64,000 nt of DNA. Source: Haemophilus pittmaniae. GTDB taxonomy: Bacteria > Pseudomonadota > Gammaproteobacteria > Enterobacterales > Pasteurellaceae. This document shows positions 1 to 8,314 of this stretch, piece by piece. The stretch is from the NCBI RefSeq assembly GCF_900186995.1, contig NZ_LT906463.1, positions 930,001 to 994,000 of the forward strand. The letters are read 5' to 3'. The position numbers and the translations under genes were made by a program. The notes under the pieces are model-generated. The model saw nothing but the letters and a program-made list of their open reading frames with translations. It was not told where the DNA came from and did no database searches. Each line of letters begins with the position of its first letter. The first letter of the stretch is position 1.

Positions 1-1141
1 AATTGGCTTTGTGATCAGCACATCTCAAGAATATGGTGATTTGGCCAAGGTTGCCGGTAAATTCTTAGAGGATATGCAAAAATCCGGCAAGTTTGTGTAT
101 ACCAATCTCGATCTGAAATTTGATACGGCACAAATGCGCATTAAGATCGACCGTGAAAAAGCGGGTAGTTACGGTATTACCATGCAACAAATCAGCCGTA
201 CGTTAGGGAGTTTCTTATCTGCGGCAACTATTGAACGCGTGGATATTGATGGCCGAGCTTATAAAATTATTTCCCAAGTAAAACGAGACAACCGTTTATC
301 ACCGGAAAGCTTTAATAAGTACTACATCTCAGCTGCAGACGGTACCTCCGTGCCATTAAGTAGCTTAGTGACTGCTACACTTGAGCCACAACCAAGTTCC
401 TTACCGCGCTTCAGCCAGTTAAATTCTGCGGTGATTAGTGCAGTACCGATGCCGGGGACTTCGGTTGGTGATGCGATCCAATGGTTACAAGACAATGCCA
501 AGGATAGCTTACCACAAGGCTATAACTACGACTTTAAAGGTGAAGCCCGTCAGTTAGTGCAAGAGGGTAACGCACTTGCAGTAACGTTCTTACTTGCTGT
601 AGTGATTATTTTCTTAGTTTTGGCGATTCAGTTTGAATCAATTCGCGATCCAATCGTGATTATGATTTCTGTACCTTTAGCGGTGAGTGGCGCCTTGTTG
701 GCTCTAAATATCTTCGGGTTTATTGGTACAGCAGGCTCGACGCTAAATATCTACTCACAGGTTGGTTTGATTACCTTAGTTGGTCTTATCACGAAACACG
801 GTATTTTGATGTGTGAAGTGGCCAAAGAAGAGCAATTAAACCACGGTAAAACCCGGGTTGAAGCTATTACCGAGGCGGCTAAAGTACGTTTACGTCCAAT
901 TCTAATGACAACCGCAGCGATGATTGCCGGTCTTGTACCGTTGCTTTATGCAACAGGTGCCGGTGCGGTATCGCGCTTTAGTATTGGTATTGTTATCGTG
1001 GCAGGTTTGGCTATCGGTACATTGTTTACCTTGTTCGTATTGCCAGTGATTTATTCTTACATCGCAAGCGAACATAAACCATTACCGGAGTTCGATGAAA
1101 ATGTGAAACCGATTGAAGGACACATTAACGAACAACATTAA
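1..1141 (+). CDS. acrB: AcrB-type RND multidrug efflux transporter, C-terminal part
   Basis: The reading frame is open from the first base, so the gene starts before the window; about 379 C-terminal residues of a protein normally near 1030 are present. AcrB is the proton-driven inner-membrane pump of a tripartite drug efflux system. Visible are the end of the second periplasmic porter/docking region, with SVPLSSLV and the stretch LPRFSQLNSA, followed by the last transmembrane block: a helix beginning NALAVTFLLAVVIIFLVLA, the conserved QFESIRDPIVIM loop, GLITLVGLITKHGILM and RLRPILMTTAAM. The sequence follows H. influenzae AcrB closely. A hairpin terminator follows directly. The N-terminal half and any acrA partner lie outside the window. 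Confidence 0.93.
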   Translation, partial: IGFVISTSQEYGDLAKVAGKFLEDMQKSGKFVYTNLDLKFDTAQMRIKIDREKAGSYGITMQQISRTLGSFLSAATIERVDIDGRAYKIISQVKRDNRLSPESFNKYYISAADGTSVPLSSLVTATLEPQPSSLPRFSQLNSAVISAVPMPGTSVGDAIQWLQDNAKDSLPQGYNYDFKGEARQLVQEGNALAVTFLLAVVIIFLVLAIQFESIRDPIVIMISVPLAVSGALLALNIFGFIGTAGSTLNIYSQVGLITLVGLITKHGILMCEVAKEEQLNHGKTRVEAITEAAKVRLRPILMTTAAMIAGLVPLLYATGAGAVSRFSIGIVIVAGLAIGTLFTLFVLPVIYSYIASEHKPLPEFDENVKPIEGHINEQH

Positions 1142-1158
1142 TTCACCATAAAAATAAC

Positions 1159-1193
1159 AACCGCATTTGGGCTGACTCAAATGCGGTTTTTTT
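1159..1193 (+). terminator. Rho-independent terminator of acrB
   Basis: The inverted repeat AACCGCATTTG / CAAATGCGGTT encloses a short loop and is followed by a run of T. It starts about 18 bases after the acrB stop codon. Confidence 0.85.
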
Positions 1194-1200
1194 CTGTCTT

Positions 1201-1275
1201 AAATGCCCCCGTGAAAATCAATGTTTTTTCAAAAATATATGCTAAGTGATTGATTTTATTACAAGTGTTTAAAAA
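1201..1275 (+). repeat. Dispersed 75-bp intergenic repeat, copy 1
   Basis: This copy has the family layout: a C-rich head (AAATGCCCCC), an AT-rich middle with a T run, the core ATTGATTTTATT at 1249-1260 and a GTTTAAA-type tail. Within this copy AAAATCAAT near the head is the inverted complement of ATTGATTTT in the core, so it could fold. Copies 1 and 2 fill most of the 346-bp gap between acrB and the next gene. No gene is seen in that gap. Confidence 0.7.
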
Positions 1276-1345
1276 AGTCCTTTGTGACTAAAAACGATGA
1301 ATATGAATGAATCGACTATTTAGAATGGCATTAAATCAGCAAGCG

Positions 1346-1421
1346 AAACGCCTCTTTAGAATCTTAAATTTTTTCTTAAAATAAGGTGTAAGTAATTGAT
1401 TTTATTAGGGATGGTTTAAAA
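1346..1421 (+). repeat. Dispersed 75-bp intergenic repeat, copy 2
   Basis: Second, more diverged copy in the same gap and orientation. It runs from AAACGCCTC through a T run to the core ATTGATTTTATT at 1395-1406 and the tail GGTTTAAAA. It lies in tandem with copy 1, separated by about 70 bp of unrelated sequence. Confidence 0.65.
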
Positions 1422-1487
1422 GTTGGATGTTCAGGGGAAATAGGGCGCTCGTATATGAGTGCCAGAGTAAATAAATAGTTTGGCCGA

Positions 1488-3353
1488 TTAGCCTTGGAAA
1501 GGAAAAAGTAAAGGAACAAGGAAAACCGTAACTAACATGACCAGCAGGGTGAAAGGGACACCGATTTTAATGAAGTCGCTGAAACGGTAACCGCCGGGAC
1601 CAAGCACCATGGTATTTACCGGTGAAGAGACCGGTGTCATAAAGGCACTGGAGGCGGCAATAGCGACCACCATAGCAAATGCAATAGGTGACATGGAAAG
1701 TTTTTCCGCTAAGCTGATAGCAATTGGTGCGACTAAAATTGCCGTAGCAGTGTTGGAGATAAAGAGTCCAACAACGGCGGTGAATAAGAATAACACCATG
1801 AGCACCGCATACATGCTCCACCCCTGTACCAGCTGCAACATGCCATCCACAGCTAAGGCGATCCCGCCGGTTTTTTGTAGGGCGATTGAGAACGGCATCA
1901 TTCCGATAATTAAAATCAAACTTTGCCAATGAATGGATTGATAAGCACTTTGACTGTCGATACAGCGGAAATAGCCGAGTAATAAGCAGCCGATAAGCGC
2001 TGCAATTACGTTTGGCACGATACCTGTAATCATTAGAAAAACCATCACTAAGATGGATAAGAGGGCGAGCGGTGCTTGGCTGGCCGCGGGGACGGCGCGG
2101 TCCATTTCTTTCGGATAATGTAATACAAAGAAGTCCTTATTTTGCACCGCCATTAATTCTTCGATGCGTTTCCAGTCACCGATAACCAAAATTAAATCAC
2201 CTAATTTAAATGGCGCTCCGCTGAAACTATCGGGCAGTAATTCGCCGTCTCGTTTGATGCCGGCTACATTCAACCCATAACGAGTTCGAAAAGATAACTC
2301 AGCGGTAGTTTTACCGATACAGGCTGATTCCGGAGCGGGAGTAAGCTCTGCCATACCGATGGATTTAGCGTGCTCGGCAAAGGATTGGGTTTTGATTTCA
2401 TCCGGTTCTAGCAGAAATTCTTGACAGAATGCCGCAATGTCAAATTCCGGATTACCGATGTCGATCATTAAGATATCTTTTTCTTTGATTTCCGAAGTGC
2501 CGAGCGGCATGCTGTAGCGAGGGCGGAAATGTTTCCAACGCTCAATGGCTAAAACGTTGAGTTTATAGGAGGAGCGTAGATGGAGTTGATCGAGGGTTTT
2601 TCCGATAAAAGGCGAGCCGTGACGCACCACAAAACGTTTGGTACGTTGGCGGATACCATATTCATCAATTAGCTCGATCATCGAACGGGTATTATTATCA
2701 ACGGATTGAGCATCAGCAGGGGAGGCTAACCAACGACGCGCCAGCAACATATAACCGATACCTAATAATAAAATCACTAAACCGATAGGGGTAAAATCAA
2801 AAAAACGCAAACGTAGACCGGTATCATGGAGTAGTTCTGCGTTAACCACCAGATTTGGCGGTGTGGCAATCAGCGTCATCATACCGCTTATCAGGCCGGC
2901 TACGGAAAGTGGCATCATTAAGCGTTTAGGAGGAATATTCATTTGTCGGCAGATCATCAATACCACCGGAATAAATACTGCAACCACACCGGTAGAGCTC
3001 ATAAATGCCCCGAGGCCGGTAACCGAAAGCATTAGATAAATAAGTACCTTCACTTCACTGTTTTTAGCAAAACGTAGAATTGAATCGCTGACCTGGTAGG
3101 CAATGCCGGTACGTACTAAGCCCTCACCAACTACAAACAATAAAGCAATCAGGATAATATTGGGATCACTAAATCCCGCTAAGATTTCATTAATCGAAAG
3201 AATACCGCTGGTATAGAAAAACAACATGACTAATAACGCGACAACATCCATACGCATTTTGTTGCGGACAAATAGAAAAACGGCAGCTGTTAACAGAACG
3301 AGGGTCCAAAATAGCGGGCTGCTCCAAAGGGCGTGATTAAAAATGGTCTGCAT
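1488..3353 (-). CDS. yfbS: SLC13/DASS-family transporter with two RCK_C domains (YfbS-like)
   Basis: Predicted inner-membrane anion or dicarboxylate-type permease of the SLC13 superfamily. The 621 residues contain an N-terminal transporter half (GFSDPNIILIALLFVVGEG, then the loop ATPPNLVVNAELL), a cytoplasmic insert of about 190 residues with two TrkA_C/RCK_C modules (VRHGSPFIGKTLDQL and ACIGKTTAELSFRTRYG), and a C-terminal half with the signature FISNTATAILVAPIA and FMTPVSSPVNTMVLGPG. Order and length match E. coli YfbS. The substrate of this subfamily is not settled, so none is assigned. It is convergent with acrB and lies 12 bp downstream of rnhB on the same strand, so it may be co-transcribed with the end of the envelope cluster. 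Confidence 0.85.
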   Translation of the reverse strand: MQTIFNHALWSSPLFWTLVLLTAAVFLFVRNKMRMDVVALLVMLFFYTSGILSINEILAGFSDPNIILIALLFVVGEGLVRTGIAYQVSDSILRFAKNSEVKVLIYLMLSVTGLGAFMSSTGVVAVFIPVVLMICRQMNIPPKRLMMPLSVAGLISGMMTLIATPPNLVVNAELLHDTGLRLRFFDFTPIGLVILLLGIGYMLLARRWLASPADAQSVDNNTRSMIELIDEYGIRQRTKRFVVRHGSPFIGKTLDQLHLRSSYKLNVLAIERWKHFRPRYSMPLGTSEIKEKDILMIDIGNPEFDIAAFCQEFLLEPDEIKTQSFAEHAKSIGMAELTPAPESACIGKTTAELSFRTRYGLNVAGIKRDGELLPDSFSGAPFKLGDLILVIGDWKRIEELMAVQNKDFFVLHYPKEMDRAVPAASQAPLALLSILVMVFLMITGIVPNVIAALIGCLLLGYFRCIDSQSAYQSIHWQSLILIIGMMPFSIALQKTGGIALAVDGMLQLVQGWSMYAVLMVLFLFTAVVGLFISNTATAILVAPIAISLAEKLSMSPIAFAMVVAIAASSAFMTPVSSPVNTMVLGPGGYRFSDFIKIGVPFTLLVMLVTVFLVPLLFPFQG

Positions 3354-3365
3354 AGCGATTTCTTG

Positions 3366-3962
3366 TTATAAACCTAATACTTTTTTCACTGGCGCGAAGC
3401 TACGCCGATATTCCGGTAAAGGGCCGAGTTCGGCGAGTTTTTCCAAATGGAGTTTGGTGGGGTACCCCTTATGTTGTGCAAAAGCATAGTCTGGATATTT
3501 TTTATCCAGCTCCATCATTTCCTGATCCCGGGCAACTTTAGCTAGGATGGAGGCTGCGCTGATTTCGGCAACCTTCGCATCGCCTTTAACCACTGCCAAT
3601 GCTGGCTGCTTGAGATGCGGAGGAATGCGGTTGCCGTCCACCAAGACAAATTGTGGACTAATCGCGAGCGCATCTACAGCCCGTTGCATAGCCAACATTG
3701 AGGCATGTAAGATATTTAGTTGATCAATTTCGGCAGGCTCAGCTCGACCTAATGCCCAAGCCAGCGCTTTTTGTTTTATCTCGTTAGCCAGTGCTAAACG
3801 TTTTTTTTCTGATAGTTTTTTGGAGTCGGCGAGACCGGCAATTGGTTTAGCTGGATCTAAAATGACCGCCGCGGTGACTACCGCACCCACGAGAGGACCG
3901 CGTCCAACCTCGTCAACACCGGCAAATAGCTGATATCCTTCCGGGTATTGGAAATCCGTCAT
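3366..3962 (-). CDS. rnhB: Ribonuclease HII
   Basis: Cytoplasmic endonuclease that cuts the RNA strand of RNA-DNA hybrids and removes misincorporated ribonucleotides. The 198-residue protein has the family hallmark [12 protein letters not shown] near residue 15, with the paired acidic residues D17 and E18, and the later VDGNRIPP segment containing the third carboxylate. Length is typical. Its ATG overlaps the lpxB stop codon by one base (TAATG), so translation is probably coupled. In E. coli dnaE follows; here a YfbS-like transporter follows instead. Confidence 0.95.
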   Translation of the reverse strand: MTDFQYPEGYQLFAGVDEVGRGPLVGAVVTAAVILDPAKPIAGLADSKKLSEKKRLALANEIKQKALAWALGRAEPAEIDQLNILHASMLAMQRAVDALAISPQFVLVDGNRIPPHLKQPALAVVKGDAKVAEISAASILAKVARDQEMMELDKKYPDYAFAQHKGYPTKLHLEKLAELGPLPEYRRSFAPVKKVLGL

Positions 3963-5122
3963 TATTCCTCCAGTAAATCAATGACTGCGCGAGCGGCTTG
4001 GGCATCGGCATTGCATTGAATCAGTTTGTGTAATTCGCTAAAGCGTTGTTTGAGTGCCTGCCGTTTGACTTCGGCTGTTGCATCGTTACCGAGGTAAGGC
4101 TGTAATTCATCGGCAAGTCGTTGTGGGTTACAGTCCTCTTGAATTAATTCGGGTACCAACATCTCATCGGCTAATAGATTCGGTAAAGAAATATATTTTG
4201 TTTTAACCAAACGCTTTGCTAACCAATAGGTAAAAGGTTTCATTTTATAACCTACAACCATTGGAGATTTACAAAGCATAGCCTCTAAGGCCGCTGTGCC
4301 TGAAGCTAATAATGTCGCATCGGCGGCAATCATTGCCTGACGAGCTTTTCCGTCCAGTATATGTAATGGTAAATCTGGTGCAATTTGTTGCTTTATTTGT
4401 AGAAATTGATGGCGGCGTTTTTCATTAACTAAAGGTACTAAAAATTGTAACGCAGGGTTTTGTTTGTTTAACAATTGGGCTGTTTTTAGAAAAGGCTCGC
4501 TTAAAAACTCCACTTCACTACCACGGCTACCAACCAAAATGGCTAAATAATGGCCATGTTCATCAATGCCTAATTGATGGCAGGCTTCGATTCTATTTGG
4601 TGTGAGCGAAATTGCATCTGCCATGGTATGGCCGATAAAGCGGCAAGGCACTTGAAAGCGGTCATAAAAAGCTTTTTCAAACGGTAAAAAAGCCAGTACT
4701 AAATTTGTTGCATCGGCAATCTTATAGATGCGCTTTTGTCGCCATGCCCAAACAGACGGGCTGACGTAATGAACAGTTTTAATCCCTTGGCGTTTGAGTT
4801 TTAATTCCACATCAAGATTGAAATCAGGTGCATCGATGCCGATAAAAATATCGGGCTTGATAGTAGAGAGTTGTTTGACCAGGTTTTTACGAATACTGAG
4901 CAAACGTGGTAAGTGTTTGAGAACTTCCACTAGTCCCATCACCGCTAACTCTTCCATATCAAATAAGCTATTAAAACCTTCGGCAATCATTTGTGGACCA
5001 CCGATGCCGATAAAGCGGGCGTTAGGGTAGTGCTGCTTTAGTTCTTTTATCAGACCTGCACCTAAAATGTCCCCGGAAATTTCACCGGCAACAATGGCGA
5101 TAGTAGGAGTATTTATTGTCAT
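3962..5122 (-). CDS. lpxB: Lipid-A-disaccharide synthase
   Basis: Peripheral inner-membrane glycosyltransferase (GT19) that joins UDP-2,3-diacylglucosamine to lipid X to form the lipid A disaccharide. The 386-residue protein begins with the Rossmann-like [18 protein letters not shown], contains [14 protein letters not shown] and [14 protein letters not shown], and has the nucleotide-sugar region [20 protein letters not shown] near the C terminus, all typical for LpxB. It lies between lpxA and rnhB on the same strand, as in E. coli. A 70-bp gap with an uptake-word hairpin separates it from lpxA. Confidence 0.96.
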   Translation of the reverse strand: MTINTPTIAIVAGEISGDILGAGLIKELKQHYPNARFIGIGGPQMIAEGFNSLFDMEELAVMGLVEVLKHLPRLLSIRKNLVKQLSTIKPDIFIGIDAPDFNLDVELKLKRQGIKTVHYVSPSVWAWRQKRIYKIADATNLVLAFLPFEKAFYDRFQVPCRFIGHTMADAISLTPNRIEACHQLGIDEHGHYLAILVGSRGSEVEFLSEPFLKTAQLLNKQNPALQFLVPLVNEKRRHQFLQIKQQIAPDLPLHILDGKARQAMIAADATLLASGTAALEAMLCKSPMVVGYKMKPFTYWLAKRLVKTKYISLPNLLADEMLVPELIQEDCNPQRLADELQPYLGNDATAEVKRQALKQRFSELHKLIQCNADAQAARAVIDLLEE

Positions 5123-5146
5123 AAAATGGAATTTATCTTAAAAAAT

Positions 5147-5174
5147 AACCGCACTTTCTTGCAAAAGTACGGTT
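5147..5174. terminator. Hairpin with uptake-word arm between lpxA and lpxB
   Basis: AACCGCACTTT and AAAAGTACGGTT form a stem with one mismatch around a short loop. The left arm contains ACCGCACTT, the complement of the Hin-type DNA uptake word; the right arm is a one-base variant. On the minus strand it follows the lpxA stop, so it may attenuate read-through into lpxB. There is no long T run. Confidence 0.5.
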
Positions 5175-5192
5175 AGTCGAAATGCATTGTGA

Positions 5193-5984
5193 TTAACGAA
5201 TAATGCCGCGCGTTGAACGTTTGAAAAATTCGACGAAGAAACTGATAGCAGATTCAGTTTGAGCGATTTGCTCAATTTCCGGCATGACTTCCTCAAGGGT
5301 TTTACCACTACGATAAATGAGTTTATATACGTTACGAATGGCATGCATTGTCGGTTTATCAAAACCACGGCGCTTGAGTCCTTCGAGGTTTACACCGAAT
5401 GGTTGGGCATGATTGCCTTGAGCCATTACATAAGGCGGTACATCTTGGCTGACCATGGAACCACCACCTAACATGACATGCGCTCCAATGATAACAAATT
5501 GGTGAATGGCAGACATGCCACCAACAACAACGAAATCATCTAGTTCTACGTGTCCTGCTAACGTTGCGTTGTTAGCCAAAATACAGCGATTTTTAATGAT
5601 ACAGTCATGGGCCACATGTACATTGATCATTAGTAGGTTGTCATCACCAATTTTTGTCACGCCAGTCCCTTGTACAGTACCACGGTGGATAGTGACACTT
5701 TCGCGGATACGGTTACGGTTACCAATTTCTACACGGGTTGGCTCACCTTTATATTTAAGGTCTTGATTGACTTCACCAATACTAGCAAATTGGTAAATCT
5801 CATTATCTTCGCCAATTTTTGTAATGCCGTTGATTACTACGTGGGAGTGTACGACAGTACCTTTACCGATCTCGACATCTTTGCCGATTAGAGTAAATGG
5901 GCCAATTTGTACGTTTTCTGCAATCTTCGCGCCTTCTTCAATGATTGCGGTCGGATGAATTTTTGCACTAGGATGGATCATCAA
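5193..5984 (-). CDS. lpxA: UDP-N-acetylglucosamine acyltransferase
   Basis: Catalyses the first step of lipid A synthesis, transfer of a hydroxyacyl chain from ACP to UDP-GlcNAc in the cytoplasm. The 263-residue protein opens with [19 protein letters not shown] and continues as left-handed beta-helix hexapeptide repeats. It contains the catalytic-region segment [18 protein letters not shown] with the conserved histidine, and the C-terminal helical part [19 protein letters not shown]. Two ATG codons are adjacent at the start. It follows fabZ by 15 bp in the same operon. Confidence 0.96.
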   Translation of the reverse strand: MMIHPSAKIHPTAIIEEGAKIAENVQIGPFTLIGKDVEIGKGTVVHSHVVINGITKIGEDNEIYQFASIGEVNQDLKYKGEPTRVEIGNRNRIRESVTIHRGTVQGTGVTKIGDDNLLMINVHVAHDCIIKNRCILANNATLAGHVELDDFVVVGGMSAIHQFVIIGAHVMLGGGSMVSQDVPPYVMAQGNHAQPFGVNLEGLKRRGFDKPTMHAIRNVYKLIYRSGKTLEEVMPEIEQIAQTESAISFFVEFFKRSTRGIIR

Positions 5985-5999
5985 TGCCCCCTTATTGGT

Positions 6000-6449
6000 T
6001 TAGCGGCGTGCACACATTAATTTGGCTTCGCAGGCTACTTCGCCATTTACCGTAGCAATGCCGGTAAATGCGGTAATACCGCGACGTTCTTTGATAACTT
6101 GAACATTGAGTTCCATTTGATCTCCCGGTAATACGGGACGTTTGAAGCGGGCTTCATCAATACCAGCGAAGTAGAAAAGCTCACCACCTTTTAATTCATG
6201 GGTTTTGAATGCCAAAAGCCCCATGGCTTGAGCCAGAGCTTCTAAAATCAAGACTCCAGGCAAAATAGGTTCAGCAGGGAAATGCCCGGTAAAACAAGGT
6301 TCATTAACGCTAATGTTTTTAATGGCTTTTAACCATTCCCCTTCTTTGTAATCCAGTACCCGATCGACCAATAAGAATGGATAGCGATGCGGTAATAATT
6401 GCATAATTTCCTTTGCTTCAATCACTTTGCTTACTTGATTTTCTGACAC
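6000..6449 (-). CDS. fabZ: 3-hydroxyacyl-[ACP] dehydratase FabZ (GTG start)
   Basis: Dehydrates 3-hydroxyacyl-ACP in fatty acid elongation, competing with LpxA and LpxD for the same acyl pool. The hot-dog fold signature [14 protein letters not shown] and the active-site helix [20 protein letters not shown] are present. The frame is open to an ATG at 6527, but the extra 26 residues are hydrophobic and AT-rich and are not part of the family. A GTG at 6449-6447 preceded by AAGG eight bases upstream gives the usual 149-residue protein starting (M)SENQV, so I chose it. A possible promoter lies within the longer frame. Confidence 0.93.
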   Translation of the reverse strand: MSENQVSKVIEAKEIMQLLPHRYPFLLVDRVLDYKEGEWLKAIKNISVNEPCFTGHFPAEPILPGVLILEALAQAMGLLAFKTHELKGGELFYFAGIDEARFKRPVLPGDQMELNVQVIKERRGITAFTGIATVNGEVACEAKLMCARR

Positions 6450-6488
6450 GTTGACAACCTTAATTTCAATTATGATAAAAATGCTCGA

Positions 6489-6517
6489 ATTATACGCTAT
6501 TTCCCTATAAAAATAAA
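6489..6517 (-). promoter_or_regulatory. Possible promoter for fabZ-lpxA-lpxB-rnhB
   Basis: On the minus strand a perfect TATAAT (6494-6489) is preceded, at 17 bases, by TTTATT (6517-6512), a weak match to the -35 box. It lies about 40 bp upstream of the GTG start chosen for fabZ and just after a hairpin that may terminate lpxD transcripts. Confidence 0.35.
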
Positions 6518-6540
6518 CGTACCGCAATTGCGGTACGTTT
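6515..6540. terminator. Perfect 26-bp palindrome between lpxD and fabZ
   Basis: The sequence from AAACGTACCGCA to TGCGGTACGTTT is its own reverse complement over 26 bp. On the minus strand it follows the lpxD stop by about 18 bases and leads into a T-rich stretch, so a terminator or attenuator inside the lipid A operon is likely. The long perfect palindrome could also be a protein-binding site. Confidence 0.55.
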
Positions 6541-6558
6541 GATTGTGTTGATGAATGG

Positions 6559-7584
6559 TTAGCCTAATTTTTTCTCAAGAGCTTTTAGGCGTTTATTCAT
6601 GTTATCTATGCCGAGGGTTAATGCTGCGGTTTTGCGCCATTCCTTATTCGGTTGTAGTGGAATTCCCGAGGAATATATGCCAGGCTCAGTAATCGGGCGC
6701 ATCACCATTCCCATTCCCGTAACGGTTACTTGATCACATATCTCCATATGGCCATTAATCACACTCGCACCACCGATTAAGCAATAACGGCCTACTTTCA
6801 AACTGCCTGCCATAATTACACCGCCGGCGACAGCAGTACCGGTTCCAATATGCACGTTGTGGGCAATTTGGCATAGGTTATCAATGATCACATTATCTTC
6901 GATAATGGTGGCATCTAATGCCCCGCGGTCAATACAGGTACAAGCACCAATTTCCACATTGTTACCTATGATTACTTGACCAACTTGAGGGATTTTTACC
7001 CAACGGCCACGATCATTAGCGTAACCGAAACCGTCACTACCAATCACTGCGCCGGATTGAATTAGACAGTTTTTACCGATTTCTACGCGATGGTAAATAG
7101 ATACGTTAGCCCAAAGCTGCGTTCCTGCCCCAATTTTGGATTCTTTGCCGACAAAGCAGTTTGCTCCAATAATGACGTTATCACCAATCTCTACATCATC
7201 CTCAATAACGGTATTTGCACCGATAGAAACATTTTCCCCCAGTTTGGCTGTAGCAGAAATGGTTGCATTGGCAGCAATACCATGAGCTGCTTTTGGGGTG
7301 CTATCCATATATTGAGCCAATAATGCATAGGCAAGGTAAGGATCTTTTACAATAAGTAAATTGGCTTCTGTAGAGCAAAATTCAACATCAGCTTTGGATA
7401 CAACTAATATTCCCGCTTGGGATTCTTTTAGTAGTGGACGGAATTTGGCGTTGGAAATAAAGGTAAGTTGGTTAGATTGGGCTTTTTCTAAAGGCGCTAT
7501 ATTTTCAACAACGACATCGGCGTTACCGCGAACGGTAGCGCCGATTTGTGTTGCCAATTCTTGTAAAGAATAGGATTTTTTCAT
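6559..7584 (-). CDS. lpxD: UDP-3-O-(3-hydroxymyristoyl)glucosamine N-acyltransferase
   Basis: Third enzyme of lipid A synthesis; adds the N-linked hydroxyacyl chain from ACP. The 341-residue protein has the N-terminal uridine-binding domain (residues 1-100, including [13 protein letters not shown]), then a long left-handed beta-helix of hexapeptide repeats. Within it is the catalytic-histidine region [20 protein letters not shown]. The C terminus is a short helix ending in LKALEKKLG. Twelve bases separate it from skp upstream, in the conserved order bamA-skp-lpxD-fabZ. Confidence 0.96.
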   Translation of the reverse strand: MKKSYSLQELATQIGATVRGNADVVVENIAPLEKAQSNQLTFISNAKFRPLLKESQAGILVVSKADVEFCSTEANLLIVKDPYLAYALLAQYMDSTPKAAHGIAANATISATAKLGENVSIGANTVIEDDVEIGDNVIIGANCFVGKESKIGAGTQLWANVSIYHRVEIGKNCLIQSGAVIGSDGFGYANDRGRWVKIPQVGQVIIGNNVEIGACTCIDRGALDATIIEDNVIIDNLCQIAHNVHIGTGTAVAGGVIMAGSLKVGRYCLIGGASVINGHMEICDQVTVTGMGMVMRPITEPGIYSSGIPLQPNKEWRKTAALTLGIDNMNKRLKALEKKLG

Positions 7585-7596
7585 TATGAGAACCTA

Positions 7597-8208
7597 TTAT
7601 TTTTTCTCTTCGGTTTTAGCCGGAGCAACAGGTTTCTCAGTAGCTGGGATAGATTTTAAAACCTCTTCGGTAATGTCTTTACCATCTACCGCATAAACAA
7701 CAGAGTTCGCATCAAGAACATAGGTATAACCTTTGTCTTTTGCCAATTTATTAGTTGCTAATTGAATGCTTTCTAATAATTTAGCACGTGCATCTGCTTG
7801 TAATTTATCGCTTTCAGCTTGGAACTCCGCTACTTTTTGATCTTGTTCTTGCATTAATTTGTTTAATGTAGCTTCTTGTTCTTCGCTAAATTTACCGATT
7901 TCATCCTGACGTTTTTGAATATCAGCTTGGCGTAAACGTGGTGCATCTTTTTGTAATGCAGCAACTTTGGCTTCGATTTGTTTACGGGCATTGGCAATTT
8001 TATCATCAATAGCCTTTTTATCGGCAGCAAGTTTGTCTGCAGTTGGTTTTAGTTTTGCATCAAGATTATCGGCAACTACTTTACGATCTGGGTGGTTTTG
8101 AAATAGATAACCAGCATTGATGAATGCAATGTTTTCATCGGCCATGGCATAACCGGAAGCAAGTGCAAGACCTAAAGAAAGTGCGGTAACTTTTAAAACT
8201 TTTTTCAT
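7597..8208 (-). CDS. skp: Periplasmic chaperone Skp/OmpH
   Basis: Trimeric 'jellyfish' chaperone that carries unfolded outer-membrane proteins through the periplasm to the BamA machine. The protein has 203 residues, slightly longer than E. coli Skp. A Sec signal peptide MKKVLKVTALSLGLALASG with an AMA cleavage site near residue 23 is followed by the OmpH start ENIAFINAGYLFQNHPDR. Long charged coiled-coil tentacles rich in K, A, D and Q follow (residues 45-155). A lysine- and proline-rich tail (KPVAPAKTEEKK) extends beyond the usual end. The gene sits directly downstream of bamA. Confidence 0.94.
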   Translation of the reverse strand: MKKVLKVTALSLGLALASGYAMADENIAFINAGYLFQNHPDRKVVADNLDAKLKPTADKLAADKKAIDDKIANARKQIEAKVAALQKDAPRLRQADIQKRQDEIGKFSEEQEATLNKLMQEQDQKVAEFQAESDKLQADARAKLLESIQLATNKLAKDKGYTYVLDANSVVYAVDGKDITEEVLKSIPATEKPVAPAKTEEKK

Positions 8209-8247
8209 TTTTGATTTCCTTATAGATTTAAGTTTATTTGATTTATT

Positions 8248-8272
8248 TATATCGGGCGATAAGCCCGATATA
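8248..8272. other. Hairpin between bamA and skp
   Basis: TATATCGGGC and GCCCGATATA form a perfect 10-bp stem with a 5-base loop. It lies between the bamA stop and the skp start. On the minus strand it is followed by AAATAAATC rather than a T run, so it may be a 3'-end stabiliser or processing site instead of a classic terminator. Confidence 0.5.
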
Positions 8273-8314
8273 AAGCATCGAATTCGACAGGCGTCAAATT
8301 ACAAAGTTCAACAA

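Noticed and set aside
1437..1467. Hairpin after the YfbS-like gene as a terminator
   Set aside because: The stem is short with a mismatch and lacks a clear T run, so I did not list it.
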